NCBI RefSeq assembly: GCF_020524625.1
Contig: NZ_JAIVLL010000002.1
Location: 310,001-374,000 of the forward strand
DNA: 64,000 bases
Direction of reading: 5' to 3'
Source: Brevundimonas poindexterae
Lineage (GTDB): Bacteria > Pseudomonadota > Alphaproteobacteria > Caulobacterales > Caulobacteraceae
Made by a program: the position numbers and the translations under genes. Shown here in pieces: positions 34,333-47,249 of the stretch. The notes beneath the pieces were generated by a model, which saw only the letters and a list, made by a program, of their open reading frames with translations, was not told where the DNA came from and made no database searches. How positions within the stretch are numbered: the stretch's first letter is position 1; every line of letters begins with the position of its first letter.

Positions 34333-35021
34333 CGCTCGGCCATGCGCTCGATCACCCGCGTCAGGAAGGCCGCCAGTTCGCAGCCCATGTCAGGGGTGAA
34401 GCCCTCCGGATCGGGCGAGCCGAAGGCGCAGAGCGCCGGACGCGCCCCCCCGTTCGGTCCGACGTGCGGAGCCATACGGACAAGGGCGATCGAGCGGACC
34501 TCGTCCTCGGCGGCCCCGAACAGGCCCAGTCCCTGCCCGCCCATGCCCAACCGGTGCAGGCCATTGCGGCCCAGCAGGCCGTCGACGCCGCCGGGCTCAA
34601 GCGCGCGCCAGCCGAAGGGAATGCCGCCGGGCTTTTCCAGAACGATCGAGGCGCCGGCCAGTCCGAAACGGGCCTGGGCCGCGGCGTCCAGACGGCGCGC
34701 CAGATCGGAGGGGTTGCGGGCCTCCATCAGGTCGAGGACGGCGACGTGGGTCTGGGCCTGGGCGGCGAAATTGGCGCGGGCGACGGCCTCGATGGCCTTG
34801 CGGGCCCCGGCCTCGCGCGCGGCGACGGCCTCGACCCGCGACAGGGCGGCCGCGCCGAAATCCACGACATTGGGACCATGCGGGCGCAGACCCAGTTCCT
34901 GCAGCAGGGCGCGATCGCCCGCCACGGTTTCGGCATGCCCCTGCAGCCAGGCGCGGACCTCGGGCCAGCGCAGGCCCTCGTCCTCAGCGGCGTCGTCGAA
35001 CAGGTCGGCGGTCTCGGTCAC
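34314..35021 (-). CDS. DUF484-family protein
   Basis: A 235-residue protein, GAF-like in fold, from a GTG at 35021. The N-terminal pattern LRWPEVRAWLQGHAE with LGLRPHGPNVVDFGAAALSRV matches DUF484 (V-D-F---L-R). The C-terminal part has the DMGCELAAFLTRVIERMAERW segment. It overlaps xerC by 19 bases, the conserved DUF484-xerC pair. The reading frame extends upstream to 35117, but that part is Arg-rich and near the tal stop. The role is unknown. Confidence 0.9.
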   Translation of the reverse strand: MTETADLFDDAAEDEGLRWPEVRAWLQGHAETVAGDRALLQELGLRPHGPNVVDFGAAALSRVEAVAAREAGARKAIEAVARANFAAQAQTHVAVLDLMEARNPSDLARRLDAAAQARFGLAGASIVLEKPGGIPFGWRALEPGGVDGLLGRNGLHRLGMGGQGLGLFGAAEDEVRSIALVRMAPHVGPNGGARPALCAFGSPDPEGFTPDMGCELAAFLTRVIERMAERWPILN

Positions 35022-35067
35022 GGTCGGCCCCGGTTGGCGCGCCGGCCGGGCAAGGCGACGCGCCGTC

Positions 35068-35721
35068 TTACAGAATGCTCTGGCCGGTCTTGCCCCAGTC
35101 GGCCAGGAAGGCATCAAGCCCCTTGTCGGTTAACGGGTGCTTGACCAGCGCCTTGAAGGTGTCGGCCGGCAGGGTCGCCGCATCGGCCCCCGCAAGCGCC
35201 GCCGCCGAGACGTGGCCGGGATTGCGCAGCGAGGCGGCCAGAACCTCGGTCTCGAATCCGTGGATGTCATAGAGGGTGCGGATTTCTTCCAGCAGGCCGA
35301 TGCCGTCGGCGCCGTGGTCCTCGAGGCGACCCACGAAGGGCGAGATGAAGCTGGCGCCGGCCTTGGCCGCCAGCATGGCCTGGGCCGCCGAGAAGCAGAG
35401 GGTCACATTGGTGCGGATGCCCTTGTCCGAAAAGGCCCGCGTGGCGCGGAGGCCATCCCAGGTCAGCGGCAGTTTGACCACCACATTGGGGGCGATGCCG
35501 GCCAGCTTCTCACCCTCCTTGACCATGGTCTCGAAGTCGGTCGCGACGGCCTCGGCCGAAATGGGCCCCTCGACGAGGGCGCAAATCTCGGCAATGACCT
35601 CAGCGATGTTGCGACCCGACTTTGCGATCAGGGATGGATTGGTGGTGACGCCATCGACCATGCCCGTGGGCAGCATGTCCTTGATGACGGCGACGTCGGC
35701 GGTATCGAGAAACAGTTTCAT
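35068..35721 (-). CDS. tal: Transaldolase / fructose-6-phosphate aldolase
   Basis: A 217-residue TIM-barrel enzyme of the short transaldolase subfamily. It has the N-terminal [10 protein letters not shown] and [14 protein letters not shown], the Schiff-base Lys83 in VVVKLPLT, and [28 protein letters not shown]. Subfamily membership is clear, but transaldolase and fructose-6-phosphate aldolase activities cannot be separated by eye. The start codon is 18 bases from the divergent priA start. Confidence 0.94.
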   Translation of the reverse strand: MKLFLDTADVAVIKDMLPTGMVDGVTTNPSLIAKSGRNIAEVIAEICALVEGPISAEAVATDFETMVKEGEKLAGIAPNVVVKLPLTWDGLRATRAFSDKGIRTNVTLCFSAAQAMLAAKAGASFISPFVGRLEDHGADGIGLLEEIRTLYDIHGFETEVLAASLRNPGHVSAAALAGADAATLPADTFKALVKHPLTDKGLDAFLADWGKTGQSIL

Positions 35722-35739
35722 GTGGGCGGTTCTAGACCA

Positions 35740-37920
35740 GTGGGTCGGGCGGTGAAAGTCGCCTCGGTCCTGATTCCCCTGCCGGTCGAAGAGGCCTTCG
35801 ACTATGTCGTGCCCGACGACATGGCCGTGGCGCGTGGCCAGTTGGTCACCGTGCCGCTGGGGCCGCGCCGGATCACGGGTGTGGTGTCCGAGGTTCGCGA
35901 GGTTCCCGCCACCAACCGGCGGCTGAAGCCGGTGGCGGGTGTGCTGGACCTGTCGCCCCTGCCCCTGGCAACACTGGACTTTCTGGAGTGGGCCGCGCGC
36001 TGGACGCTGTCGCCGCCCGGCGAGATGGCGGCCCTGGCGCTGAAGGCCCTGCGGCATGCGCCGCCCAAGCCGCCCATGCAGCTGATCCGCGTGGCCGGAA
36101 AGGCGCCCGTGCGCCTGACACCCTCGCGGGCGGCCGTACTGCAGGCGCTCGAGGGCGGGCCGGCGGTGTCCAGCGCGGCGGAACTGGGCCGCGCGGCCGG
36201 CGTATCGGCCGGGGTGGTCAAGGGACTGGTGGACGAAGGGGTGATCACGGCCCGGCCGGCGGACCGCGCCGCCCCCTTCCCCGCCCCCGACCCGCACCAT
36301 GCCCCGGTCAGCCTGAATCCCGATCAGGCCGAGGCCGCGCGCCAGATCGGCGAGGCGGCGGTGGCCGGACAGTTCGCCGCCTTCCTGCTGGACGGGGTGA
36401 CGGGCTCGGGCAAGACCGAGGCCTATCTGGAGGCCGTGGGGCAGTTGCTTGAGGTCCAGTCCGACGCCCAGGTGCTGATCCTGTTGCCCGAGATCGCCCT
36501 GACCCAGGCGGTGATTTCGCGGATCGCCGCGCGGTTCGGGGCGGCGCCGGCGGAATGGCATTCGGGGCTGACGGGACCGCGACGGCGACAGGTCTGGGAT
36601 GCAGTGGCCGCAGGCGATTGCCGGATCGTGGTGGGCGCGCGCTCGGCCCTGTTCCTGCCGTTTCCAAACCTCAGGCTGCTGGTCGTCGATGAGGAGCACG
36701 ACGCCTCGTACAAGCAGGAAGACGGCCTGATCTATCAGGGCCGGGATCTGGCCGTGGCGCGGGCCCGGTTCGAGAGCGCCGCCGTGGTGCTGGCCTCGGC
36801 AACGCCGTCGCTGGAGACGCTCGGCAATGCCCGGCAGGGCCGGTACCGGGAGCTGAGGCTGACGGCGCGACACGGGACGGCGGTGCTGCCCGACATCGCG
36901 CTCGTTGACCTGCGGGCCGATCCGCCCGAGCCGCAGACGTGGCTGAGCCCTCCCTTACGCACCGCCATGGCCGAGACGCTGGAGCGGGGCGAGCAGACCC
37001 TGCTGTTCCTGAACCGGCGCGGCTATGCGCCCGTGGTGCTGTGCCGGGCCTGCGGTCACCGGATGACGGCGCCGGACACCGATTCCTGGCTGGTCGAGCA
37101 TCGCTATACCGGGCGGCTGGTGTGTCACCTGACCGGCTTTTCCATGCCGAAGCCCGAGACCTGCCCGTCGTGTGGTGCGAAGGACAGTCTGGTGCCGGTC
37201 GGCCCCGGGGTCGAACGGGTCGAGGAGGAGGTCCGCAGCCTGTTCCCCGACGCGCGCACGGCGATCTTCTCGTCCGATACCACGCCGGACGGGCGTTCGG
37301 CGCGGGAACTGGTCGAGGCGATGGAGCGGGGCGAGATCGACATTCTGGTGGCGACCCAGGCGGCGGCCAAGGGCCACAACTTTCCCAACCTCACCCTCGT
37401 CGGTGTGGTCGATGCCGATCTGGGGCTGAGGGGCGGTGACCTGCGCGCGGCCGAGCGCACCTTCCAGCTGCTCATGCAGGCCACGGGTCGGGCGGGCCGG
37501 GCCGAGCGGCCGGGCCGCGCCCTGCTGCAGACCTGGACGCCCGAGCATCCGGTGCTCCAGGCGCTGGCGGCAGGCGACCGCGACAGCTTCCTCGCGACCG
37601 AATCCGAAGAGCGCAGGATGGCCGCCCTGCCCCCGTTTGGACGGCTGGCGGCGCTGATCCTGTCGGGCGACAAGGCGGATGCCGTCGAAAAGGCCGCCCA
37701 GCTGCTGGCCGGGGCGATCCCCAATGCCGAGCGGCTGGAGGTCTATGGCCCGGCCGATGCGCCGCTGGCGCTGGTGCGGGGTCGGCGCCGGAAACGCCTG
37801 CTGGTTCGGGCCGACCGGGATGTCGATATCCAGGCGTTCCTGAGGGCGTGGCTGTCGCGCGTGAAACTGCCGTCCTCGGTGAGGCTGGCGGTCGACGTCG
37901 ACCCCTACAGCTTCCTCTAG
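35740..37920 (+). CDS. priA: Primosomal replication-restart helicase PriA
   Basis: 3'-5' helicase that reloads the replisome at stalled forks. The protein is 726 residues from the GTG at 35740; a second GTG at 35752 is also possible. An N-terminal DNA-binding domain precedes Walker A ([10 protein letters not shown]) and the DEEH box ([14 protein letters not shown]). The C-terminal helicase lobe has [14 protein letters not shown] and [10 protein letters not shown]. The zinc region keeps CRAC and CPSC but reads MTAPDT and VCHLTG where E. coli has CPRC and CHHC. One zinc site therefore looks intact and the other lost. The stop shares CTAG with the TerC-family gene. Confidence 0.95.
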   Translation: MGRAVKVASVLIPLPVEEAFDYVVPDDMAVARGQLVTVPLGPRRITGVVSEVREVPATNRRLKPVAGVLDLSPLPLATLDFLEWAARWTLSPPGEMAALALKALRHAPPKPPMQLIRVAGKAPVRLTPSRAAVLQALEGGPAVSSAAELGRAAGVSAGVVKGLVDEGVITARPADRAAPFPAPDPHHAPVSLNPDQAEAARQIGEAAVAGQFAAFLLDGVTGSGKTEAYLEAVGQLLEVQSDAQVLILLPEIALTQAVISRIAARFGAAPAEWHSGLTGPRRRQVWDAVAAGDCRIVVGARSALFLPFPNLRLLVVDEEHDASYKQEDGLIYQGRDLAVARARFESAAVVLASATPSLETLGNARQGRYRELRLTARHGTAVLPDIALVDLRADPPEPQTWLSPPLRTAMAETLERGEQTLLFLNRRGYAPVVLCRACGHRMTAPDTDSWLVEHRYTGRLVCHLTGFSMPKPETCPSCGAKDSLVPVGPGVERVEEEVRSLFPDARTAIFSSDTTPDGRSARELVEAMERGEIDILVATQAAAKGHNFPNLTLVGVVDADLGLRGGDLRAAERTFQLLMQATGRAGRAERPGRALLQTWTPEHPVLQALAAGDRDSFLATESEERRMAALPPFGRLAALILSGDKADAVEKAAQLLAGAIPNAERLEVYGPADAPLALVRGRRRKRLLVRADRDVDIQAFLRAWLSRVKLPSSVRLAVDVDPYSFL

Positions 37921-38774
37921 CTCTTGCGGTCCACCTCGGCGGCGGCACGGGCCTCGGCAACGACGGCGCGCTGTTCGGCAGCGGTCGCCTCGGCCCGGGC
38001 GCGGGCGGCATCCTCGGCCGCAGACCGTTTGGCCTCCGAGCCCCGCGACAGCATGTTCAGCGCCTCAACCCCGGCCGAGAAGGCCATGGCCGCATAGATG
38101 TAACCCTTGGGCACATGGAAGCCGAAGCCGTCGGCGATCAGCACCATGCCGATCATCAGCAGGAAGCCCAGCGCCAGCATGACGACCGTCGGGTTCTTGT
38201 TGATGAAGTTGGCCAGCGGATCGGCGGCCAGCAGCATGACGGTGACCGCGACCAGCACCGCCACGACCATGATGGGCAGGTGCTCGGTCATGCCGACCGC
38301 GGTCAGGATGGAGTCGATCGAGAAGACCAGGTCCAGCAGGATGATCTGGAAGATGGCGGCGCCCGCGTTGGAAATGACCACGTCCTTGGCGTTGCCCTTC
38401 TTGTCCAGCATGTCGTGGCTGGGGGCCGGGTCGACCGTGTGGTGGATTTCCTTGGTCGCCTTCCACACCAGGAACAGGCCCCCCGCGATCAGGATCAGGT
38501 CCTTCCACGAGAACTCATTGCCGAACACCGTGAGGACCGGCTGAACCAGACCGACCAGCCAGGCGATGATCGACAGCAGACCCAGCCGCATGACCAGGGC
38601 CAGACCGATGCCGATCCGGCGCACGCGCGAGCGCTGATGCTCCGGCAGTTTGTTCGACAGGATCGAGATGAAGATCAGATTGTCGATCCCCAGCACCACC
38701 TCCATCACCACAAGGGTGACCAGGGCGGCCCAGGCCGCAGGGTCGGAGAGAAGGGGCGTGATGCTGTCGAGCAT
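37917..38774 (-). CDS. TerC-family integral membrane protein
   Basis: A 285-residue polytopic protein of the TerC/Alx-like family, linked in other bacteria to metal (Mn) export or tellurite resistance. It has seven to eight hydrophobic segments. The conserved acidic transmembrane motifs are [14 protein letters not shown] and [14 protein letters not shown], the Asp pair being the family hallmark. The C-terminal tail is Ala/Glu/Arg-rich and probably coiled-coil. No yybP-ykoY-like riboswitch is visible in the 56-base gap upstream. Confidence 0.92.
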   Translation of the reverse strand: MLDSITPLLSDPAAWAALVTLVVMEVVLGIDNLIFISILSNKLPEHQRSRVRRIGIGLALVMRLGLLSIIAWLVGLVQPVLTVFGNEFSWKDLILIAGGLFLVWKATKEIHHTVDPAPSHDMLDKKGNAKDVVISNAGAAIFQIILLDLVFSIDSILTAVGMTEHLPIMVVAVLVAVTVMLLAADPLANFINKNPTVVMLALGFLLMIGMVLIADGFGFHVPKGYIYAAMAFSAGVEALNMLSRGSEAKRSAAEDAARARAEATAAEQRAVVAEARAAAEVDRKS

Positions 38775-38830
38775 GAAGGGGGTTCCGGTTCCGGTGATTT
38801 ACGCTGTGGTAGCGGGGGGCCTGCCGCCCA

Positions 38831-39838
38831 TCAAGCGGCAGGAATGTCACCCCCCAGACCGTCCGGCACATCGCGGACAAGGGAGGCAGGACCACCTGCG
38901 GCCAGGACGGCCGCGTGGACGGCGGCATGGTTGGCGGCGCTCTGCGCCTCGATGTAGATGCGGCCGGCCTGGGGGAAGGCCGCACGGATACGGTGCTCCA
39001 GCCGGGCGACGGTGTTCTCGACCTGGGCGGCGGACAGGGCGTCGTCGAAATCGAGGCTGAGCACGACCAGCACCTCGTTCGGGCCGAAATGCATGGTACG
39101 GGCGTCGTTGATACCGATGACGCCGGGCTCGACCCGGGCCAGCGCCACAATCCCCTCGCGGGTTTCGGGATCGGCGGCCTCTCCGGTCAGCAGGCTCTGG
39201 CTCTCGAAGGCAAGGAAACCGGCGGTGATCGCGAGGATCAGGCCGATAACGACCGAGGCGACGCCGTCCAGAACCGGCATGTCGAGCATCTGGCTGGCGG
39301 CCAGCCCGATCAGGGCCACGACCAGGCCCGACAGGGCCGCCGTGTCCTCGAACAGGACGGTGAAGACGGTGGGGTCCTTGCTGTTGCGCACCGTGCCCAG
39401 CCAAGGGCGGCCGGCCCGCTCGCGATTGAAGGCGCGCAGGGCGACCCACCAGGAGGCGCCCTCGAACAGAATGGCCAGGCCCAGCACCAGATAGTTGACC
39501 CAGGGCGACGCGATCGCCTCGGGATGCTGGATCCGCTCGATGCCGTGCTGGATCGAGATCACCGCCCCGACGCCGAAGATCAGCACCGCGACGACAAAGG
39601 TATAGAAGTAGAGCTGCAGGCCGTGGCCGAACGGATGGGCCTCGGTCGCCGGGCGCGCGGCCCGCCGCAGGCCGATCAGCAGCAGGATCTGGTTGCCCGT
39701 ATCGACCGCGGAGTGGATCGCCTCGCTCATCATGGCCGCACTGCCGGTGAACAGCGCCGCCACCAGCTTGGTGATGGCGATGGCCGTATTGCCGGCGAGG
39801 GCAGCGAAGATGACGTTTCGGGAGGTGGAGGCGGCCAT
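38831..39838 (-). CDS. Cation diffusion facilitator family transporter
   Basis: A 335-residue divalent-metal/proton antiporter of the CDF family. Six hydrophobic segments occupy the first two-thirds, with the metal-site pattern SEAIHSAVDTGNQILL in helix 2 (H-x3-D) and HPFGHGLQLYFYTFVVA. The cytoplasmic C-terminal domain (GIVALARVEPGVIGINDARTMHFGP) follows. The metal is not decided by sequence; Zn, Fe and Mn are all possible. It lies upstream of the TerC-family gene on the same strand, so a shared metal-homeostasis role is plausible. Confidence 0.93.
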   Translation of the reverse strand: MAASTSRNVIFAALAGNTAIAITKLVAALFTGSAAMMSEAIHSAVDTGNQILLLIGLRRAARPATEAHPFGHGLQLYFYTFVVAVLIFGVGAVISIQHGIERIQHPEAIASPWVNYLVLGLAILFEGASWWVALRAFNRERAGRPWLGTVRNSKDPTVFTVLFEDTAALSGLVVALIGLAASQMLDMPVLDGVASVVIGLILAITAGFLAFESQSLLTGEAADPETREGIVALARVEPGVIGINDARTMHFGPNEVLVVLSLDFDDALSAAQVENTVARLEHRIRAAFPQAGRIYIEAQSAANHAAVHAAVLAAGGPASLVRDVPDGLGGDIPAA

Positions 39839-40082
39839 CGTCCGTGCGCAGGTCCTGACAGATCAAGGGATGTGGGACGGGAGCGCGGGTGCGACCGTAA
39901 CGTTCCTTCGGCCTCGGTTGCGAGGGGGAAAGGCCCGTGCTATCAGGCGCCCGGCTGAACCGGGACCTCTATCGAAAGACGGGGGACCGTTGTGCTTTCT
40001 TCAAGCATTTCAAGCCTTTGATCGGGGTGATCCGTCACCGCCGGTTGCGACCCAAACGCTTTTTGATCGCGGACCTTGACGA

Positions 40083-40640
40083 GTGGCTGACGATTTCAGG
40101 ACTACGACTGTCGGCGCACGCTACGCGCAGGCCCTTTTTGACCTCGCTGACGAAGGTCAGGCGCTGGATGCCGTTCGCGCCGACCTGAAGTCGCTGCGCA
40201 AGGCCTGGGGCGAGAGCGCGGACCTGCGCCGCCTGGCCACCTCGCCGGTGATCAGCGACGAGGACCAGGTCAAGGGCCTGACCGCGATCGCCGACAAGGC
40301 CGGCTTCAACGGCCTGACCCGCAAATTCCTCGGCCTGCTGGCCCAGAACGGCCGCTCGGCTGACCTGACGGCCGTGATCGCGGGCTTCGACAAACTGTAT
40401 GCCATCCGCACCGGGCTGGTGTCGGCCGAGGTCGTTTCGGCCGCGCCGCTGGACACGGCCCAGATGAACGCCATCAAGGCCTCGCTGCGCAAGGCGCTCG
40501 GCAAGGACCCCGAACTTGAAGCCCGCGTCGATCCGTCGCTGCTGGGCGGACTGAAGGTCAAGGTGGGCTCGCGTCTGTACGACGCCTCGCTGAAGACCAA
40601 GCTGGACCAGATGAAATTCGCCCTCAAGCGGGCCGGATAG
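40083..40640 (+). CDS. atpH: F1 ATP synthase delta subunit
   Basis: Peripheral-stalk subunit linking F1 to the b subunits. The protein is 185 residues from a GTG at 40083. The N-terminus (VGARYAQALFDLADEG) and the C-terminal signature (GGLKVKVGSRLYDASLKTKLDQMK) are typical. It is the first gene of the atpHAGDC operon. The promoter should lie in the 244-base gap before it, where I recognise no strong -35/-10 pair. The F0 genes are elsewhere, as in other alphaproteobacteria. Confidence 0.96.
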   Translation: MADDFRTTTVGARYAQALFDLADEGQALDAVRADLKSLRKAWGESADLRRLATSPVISDEDQVKGLTAIADKAGFNGLTRKFLGLLAQNGRSADLTAVIAGFDKLYAIRTGLVSAEVVSAAPLDTAQMNAIKASLRKALGKDPELEARVDPSLLGGLKVKVGSRLYDASLKTKLDQMKFALKRAG

Positions 40641-40697
40641 GCCGAACCGCCCACCGCCCCGCCTACTGATTGCCCGCCCCTCACGACTGAACGCTAA

Positions 40698-42251
<1,554 letters not shown>

Positions 42252-42285
42252 TCGCCGCCACAGCTAGGAGCTAGAGGAACGCCGA

Positions 42286-44767
<2,482 letters not shown>

Positions 44768-44769
44768 TC

Positions 44770-45039
44770 ATGGCCGGCAAGCTCTCCTTCTCCCTCGTCT
44801 CGCCGGAACGCGAGGTCTTTTCGGGCCTCGTGGACCAGGTGGACGCGCCCGGCGTCGAGGGTGACTTCGGCGTGCTGGCCGACCACGCGCCCTTCATGAC
44901 GGCCCTGCGCGAAGGCACCGTCACCGTTCTGGACGGCGGTAACCGTCGCCAGTTCGAGGTCGAGGGCGGTTTTGCCGACGTGACCCCGGCCGGCCTGACC
45001 ATCCTGGCCGAGCGCGCCTCGGAAGTGGCGGCGGGCTGA
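44770..45039 (+). CDS. atpC: F1 ATP synthase epsilon subunit, short form
   Basis: Central-stalk subunit. It has only 89 residues, against roughly 130-140 in E. coli. The N-terminal beta-sandwich is present (LSFSLVSPEREVFSG, DFGVLADHAPFMTAL, FEVEGGFADVTPAGLTILAE). The sequence stops just after it, at ASEVAAG. The C-terminal two-helix domain that can block ATP hydrolysis is missing. It starts two bases after the atpD stop. No continuation appears in other frames downstream, so this looks like the true length rather than a frameshift. Confidence 0.95.
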   Translation: MAGKLSFSLVSPEREVFSGLVDQVDAPGVEGDFGVLADHAPFMTALREGTVTVLDGGNRRQFEVEGGFADVTPAGLTILAERASEVAAG

Positions 45040-45073
45040 TTCCCGCTTGACGCGTTTCATCTGAAGAAGCCTT

Positions 45074-45101
45074 ATGGCCGCTTCCGGAAGGAGGCGGCCA
45101 T
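45074..45101 (+). promoter_or_regulatory. Hairpin holding the ribosome-binding site of the gene at 45101
   Basis: ATGGCCGC (45074-45081) and GCGGCCAT (45094-45101) form a perfect 8-bp stem. The loop contains TTCCGG and most of the AAGGAGG Shine-Dalgarno sequence (45088-45094). The TTG start codon begins at the last stem base. This could act as a transcript-end hairpin for the atp operon or modulate initiation of the next gene. Confidence 0.5.
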
Positions 45102-45646
45102 TGCGCATTTCAGGTGCCCTGATCCTTGCTCTCATGACGGTCCTGCCGGTTCCGGCGGCTGCCGGACAGGACGCGCCACGCTGCGTCGCAGAACCGCCAC
45201 AGCCGCCCGCACCTGTCGACTGGTTCCTTCTGTCGTGGGACGGTCAGCCGGACTTGAGACTGCATGTGCAATCCGAACGCTTCTGCGGCCAGGTCGCGGA
45301 CGCGATCAAGGCGGCCCTTTCCGGGTCTACGTCGCGCCGGGATCGGCGGGCCAGGACTCAGGGCGAGAGCCTGCTGGCCAGGCTTCCTGCGTCGGGAGAC
45401 CTTTATCTGGACCGTTTCGGCCGCGCGCACCACTTCGTCCGCTCGGAGGACCCCACCCTGACCAGTGCGGAAATCAGCCTCGGGCCGGACGTGTCCGGAG
45501 AAATCTATGCGCGGGTGCGCTATCCTCGCTCGTACGAGGGTGTGCGCAATCTGTACGCCACGCCCACCTCCTCGGTCGCCTTTTTCGACGATCCCAGCGC
45601 GTCCGAGGGCATGCGGGCGGTGACCTACGGGCCTGAGACGCCATGA
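45101..45646 (+). CDS. Hypothetical secreted protein, 181 aa
   Basis: Unrecognised protein with a signal peptide (RISGALILALMTVLPVPAAAG). I chose the TTG at 45101 because AAGGAGG lies six bases upstream and translation then begins at the signal peptide. The ATG at 45074 would add nine residues and lies in a hairpin stem. The mature part has a Cys pair near the N-terminus (APRCVAEPPQ, ERFCGQVADAI) and a C-terminal half with ISLGPDVSGEIYARVRYP. The end overlaps the next gene as ATGA, so the two act together. Confidence 0.75.
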   Translation: MRISGALILALMTVLPVPAAAGQDAPRCVAEPPQPPAPVDWFLLSWDGQPDLRLHVQSERFCGQVADAIKAALSGSTSRRDRRARTQGESLLARLPASGDLYLDRFGRAHHFVRSEDPTLTSAEISLGPDVSGEIYARVRYPRSYEGVRNLYATPTSSVAFFDDPSASEGMRAVTYGPETP

Positions 45647-46485
45647 GCCGGATTTTGGCTGGAGTCGCCGGCCTCTGCCTGCTCGCCGCGCTTGGCGGCT
45701 GCACCGCGGTGGGAGAACCGGCTCTGGATGCCCAAGGGTGCCGCCCGGCAACGACGATCTATCAGCCCGGCGTGGGGCCCGGCGGCGGGGGCCAAGTAAT
45801 CCACATTCCCCGATCCTGCCCCCGGGCCGCCCTCGTGACACCCGAAGAGGCGGTCGCTGCCGCCGTCATCGCCGGGGCGGAAGATGCCTTGCGCGACCGA
45901 AGCCAGGACGCCCGGCCACCGGTCGAGCGCCCCGACCCGCCGCCGCCCGTCAGCGTCGAAGCGGCCATCCGTAACGGGATCGAGGACTTCTGCGGCTGGT
46001 TTTTCAGCGACGCACCCTATTCTATGGATGGGCTGAGGCAGGCTGCGTTTGACGCTGGCTATGCGCCCGGATCGCCGGCGCAGTTCTTTCCTCTGCCCGA
46101 GATGCTGCGGGCGCCGTCGTTCAGCTCCCTGGGCTTCACCGCCATCATCGCGGACCGTCTGAGTGACCGTCATGGCGTCGTTGCCTTTGTCAGCTTCCAC
46201 CATCCGACTTGCCAGATTCAGCTTTATGGCCACGGACCGGAGGGCGATGCGGTGATTGCGCAGCTTGAGGCCGAGGGCTGGCACAAGGCAGGCGCGCCCG
46301 TGGAGGGGGGCGGGCTCTCGGCGCAACGCTATTATGGCGGAGATCCGGATCAGCGGCTGACCATGGTGGTGAGCCGGGTGATCGGCGAAGATCCCGACCG
46401 GGACGGGGCGTGGCTCGATATGATCATCAATGTCGTACCGGGTGAGGACCCCCAGCGGGGCCTGATGGTCGATCCCGACACTTGA
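45643..46485 (+). CDS. Hypothetical lipoprotein, 280 aa
   Basis: Unrecognised lipoprotein; the signal peptide ends LGGC with Cys20. A Pro-rich linker (VERPDPPPPVSVEAA, about 94-108) separates a short N-terminal region from a C-terminal domain of about 170 residues. That domain includes DFCGWFF, FSSLGFTAIIADRL and CQIQLYGHG. The start overlaps the upstream secreted-protein gene by four bases. Both lie after atpC but are probably separate from ATP-synthase function. Confidence 0.78.
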   Translation: MSRILAGVAGLCLLAALGGCTAVGEPALDAQGCRPATTIYQPGVGPGGGGQVIHIPRSCPRAALVTPEEAVAAAVIAGAEDALRDRSQDARPPVERPDPPPPVSVEAAIRNGIEDFCGWFFSDAPYSMDGLRQAAFDAGYAPGSPAQFFPLPEMLRAPSFSSLGFTAIIADRLSDRHGVVAFVSFHHPTCQIQLYGHGPEGDAVIAQLEAEGWHKAGAPVEGGGLSAQRYYGGDPDQRLTMVVSRVIGEDPDRDGAWLDMIINVVPGEDPQRGLMVDPDT

Positions 46486-46527
46486 TGCTCACGCCCGCTC
46501 CCCCACGAGGAGAGGATTGAAAATCAC

Positions 46528-46803
46528 GTGCTCCAGCTCAGACCCAACTGTGAATGCTGCGACCGGGACTTGCCGTTTGACAGTTCGGCGGCCCGCATCT
46601 GCACCTTCGAATGCACGTTTTGCGCAGATTGCGTGGATGGACCGCTGAAGGGCGTGTGCCCGAACTGCGGCGGCGGCTTCGTCCCACGCCCGATCCGGCC
46701 AGCACGGCTGATGGCCAAATATCCGGCGTCGACAAAACGCGTGCTCCAGCCGCAGGGCTGTCAGGCGGCGAACCGGGCGAACGCGGCACAGACCTCTTCA
46801 TAG
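46528..46803 (+). CDS. DUF1272-family zinc-ribbon-like protein
   Basis: A 91-residue Cys-rich protein from a GTG at 46528. Nine cysteines in the first 47 residues (8, 10, 11, 25, 29, 32, 35, 44, 47) fit the DUF1272 pattern LRPNCECCDRDLP...ICTFECTFC...CPNCGG, probably binding zinc. The C-terminal 30 residues are unrelated to the core. They are encoded on DNA that is also the 3' end of rppH (43-base antisense overlap), so this tail may simply be read-through to the first available stop. Confidence 0.9.
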   Translation: MLQLRPNCECCDRDLPFDSSAARICTFECTFCADCVDGPLKGVCPNCGGGFVPRPIRPARLMAKYPASTKRVLQPQGCQAANRANAAQTSS

Positions 46804-47243
46804 ACGGCGCGCTTGAAGGGCACGATCAGGCCGGGCGCTTCGGACAGGTCGGCCCAGCGCCAGGTGTCGAACTCCTGCTCGCCGTGCGCGGTCAGGTCGA
46901 CCTCCTCGTCGCGCCCCGTGAACCGGTAGGCGAACCACATCTGCTTCTGGCCGATGTTGCCCCGGCGCTTCATGGGGCCGTTCAGGATTTCGGGCGGGAA
47001 GTCATAGGTCAGCCAGTCGTCGGTCTGGCCCAGCCACTCAACCGAGCGGACTCCGGTTTCCTCGAACAGTTCGCGGCGCGCGGCGGCCTCGAGGTCCTCG
47101 CCCTTGTCGACACCCCCTTGCGGGAACTGCCAGTTCCAGGGATCGGGCGTCCCGATGCGGCGGCCAAGCCAGACAAGGCCTTCCGCGTTGAACAGGACGA
47201 CACCGACATTGGGCCGATAGAGGGACAGATCGCGCACGCGCAT
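46761..47243 (-). CDS. rppH: RNA pyrophosphohydrolase
   Basis: Nudix hydrolase that removes pyrophosphate from mRNA 5' ends and starts RNase E-dependent decay. The protein is 160 residues. The Nudix box spans residues 43-65 (GGVDKGEDLEAAARRELFEE plus TGV). RPNVGVVLFNAEGLVWLGRR and WQFPQGG are typical of RppH. It is the last gene of the minus-strand run from obgE and starts six bases after the deacetylase gene. Its last 43 bases overlap DUF1272. Confidence 0.95.
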   Translation of the reverse strand: MRVRDLSLYRPNVGVVLFNAEGLVWLGRRIGTPDPWNWQFPQGGVDKGEDLEAAARRELFEETGVRSVEWLGQTDDWLTYDFPPEILNGPMKRRGNIGQKQMWFAYRFTGRDEEVDLTAHGEQEFDTWRWADLSEAPGLIVPFKRAVYEEVCAAFARFAA

Positions 47244-47249
47244 CCCCCC

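Noticed and set aside
38775..38830. Manganese (yybP-ykoY) riboswitch before the TerC-family gene
   Set aside because: The gap is only 56 bases and holds no matching stem or loop pattern. The hairpin seen there (CTGCCGC/GCGGCAG) belongs to the end of the upstream transporter gene.
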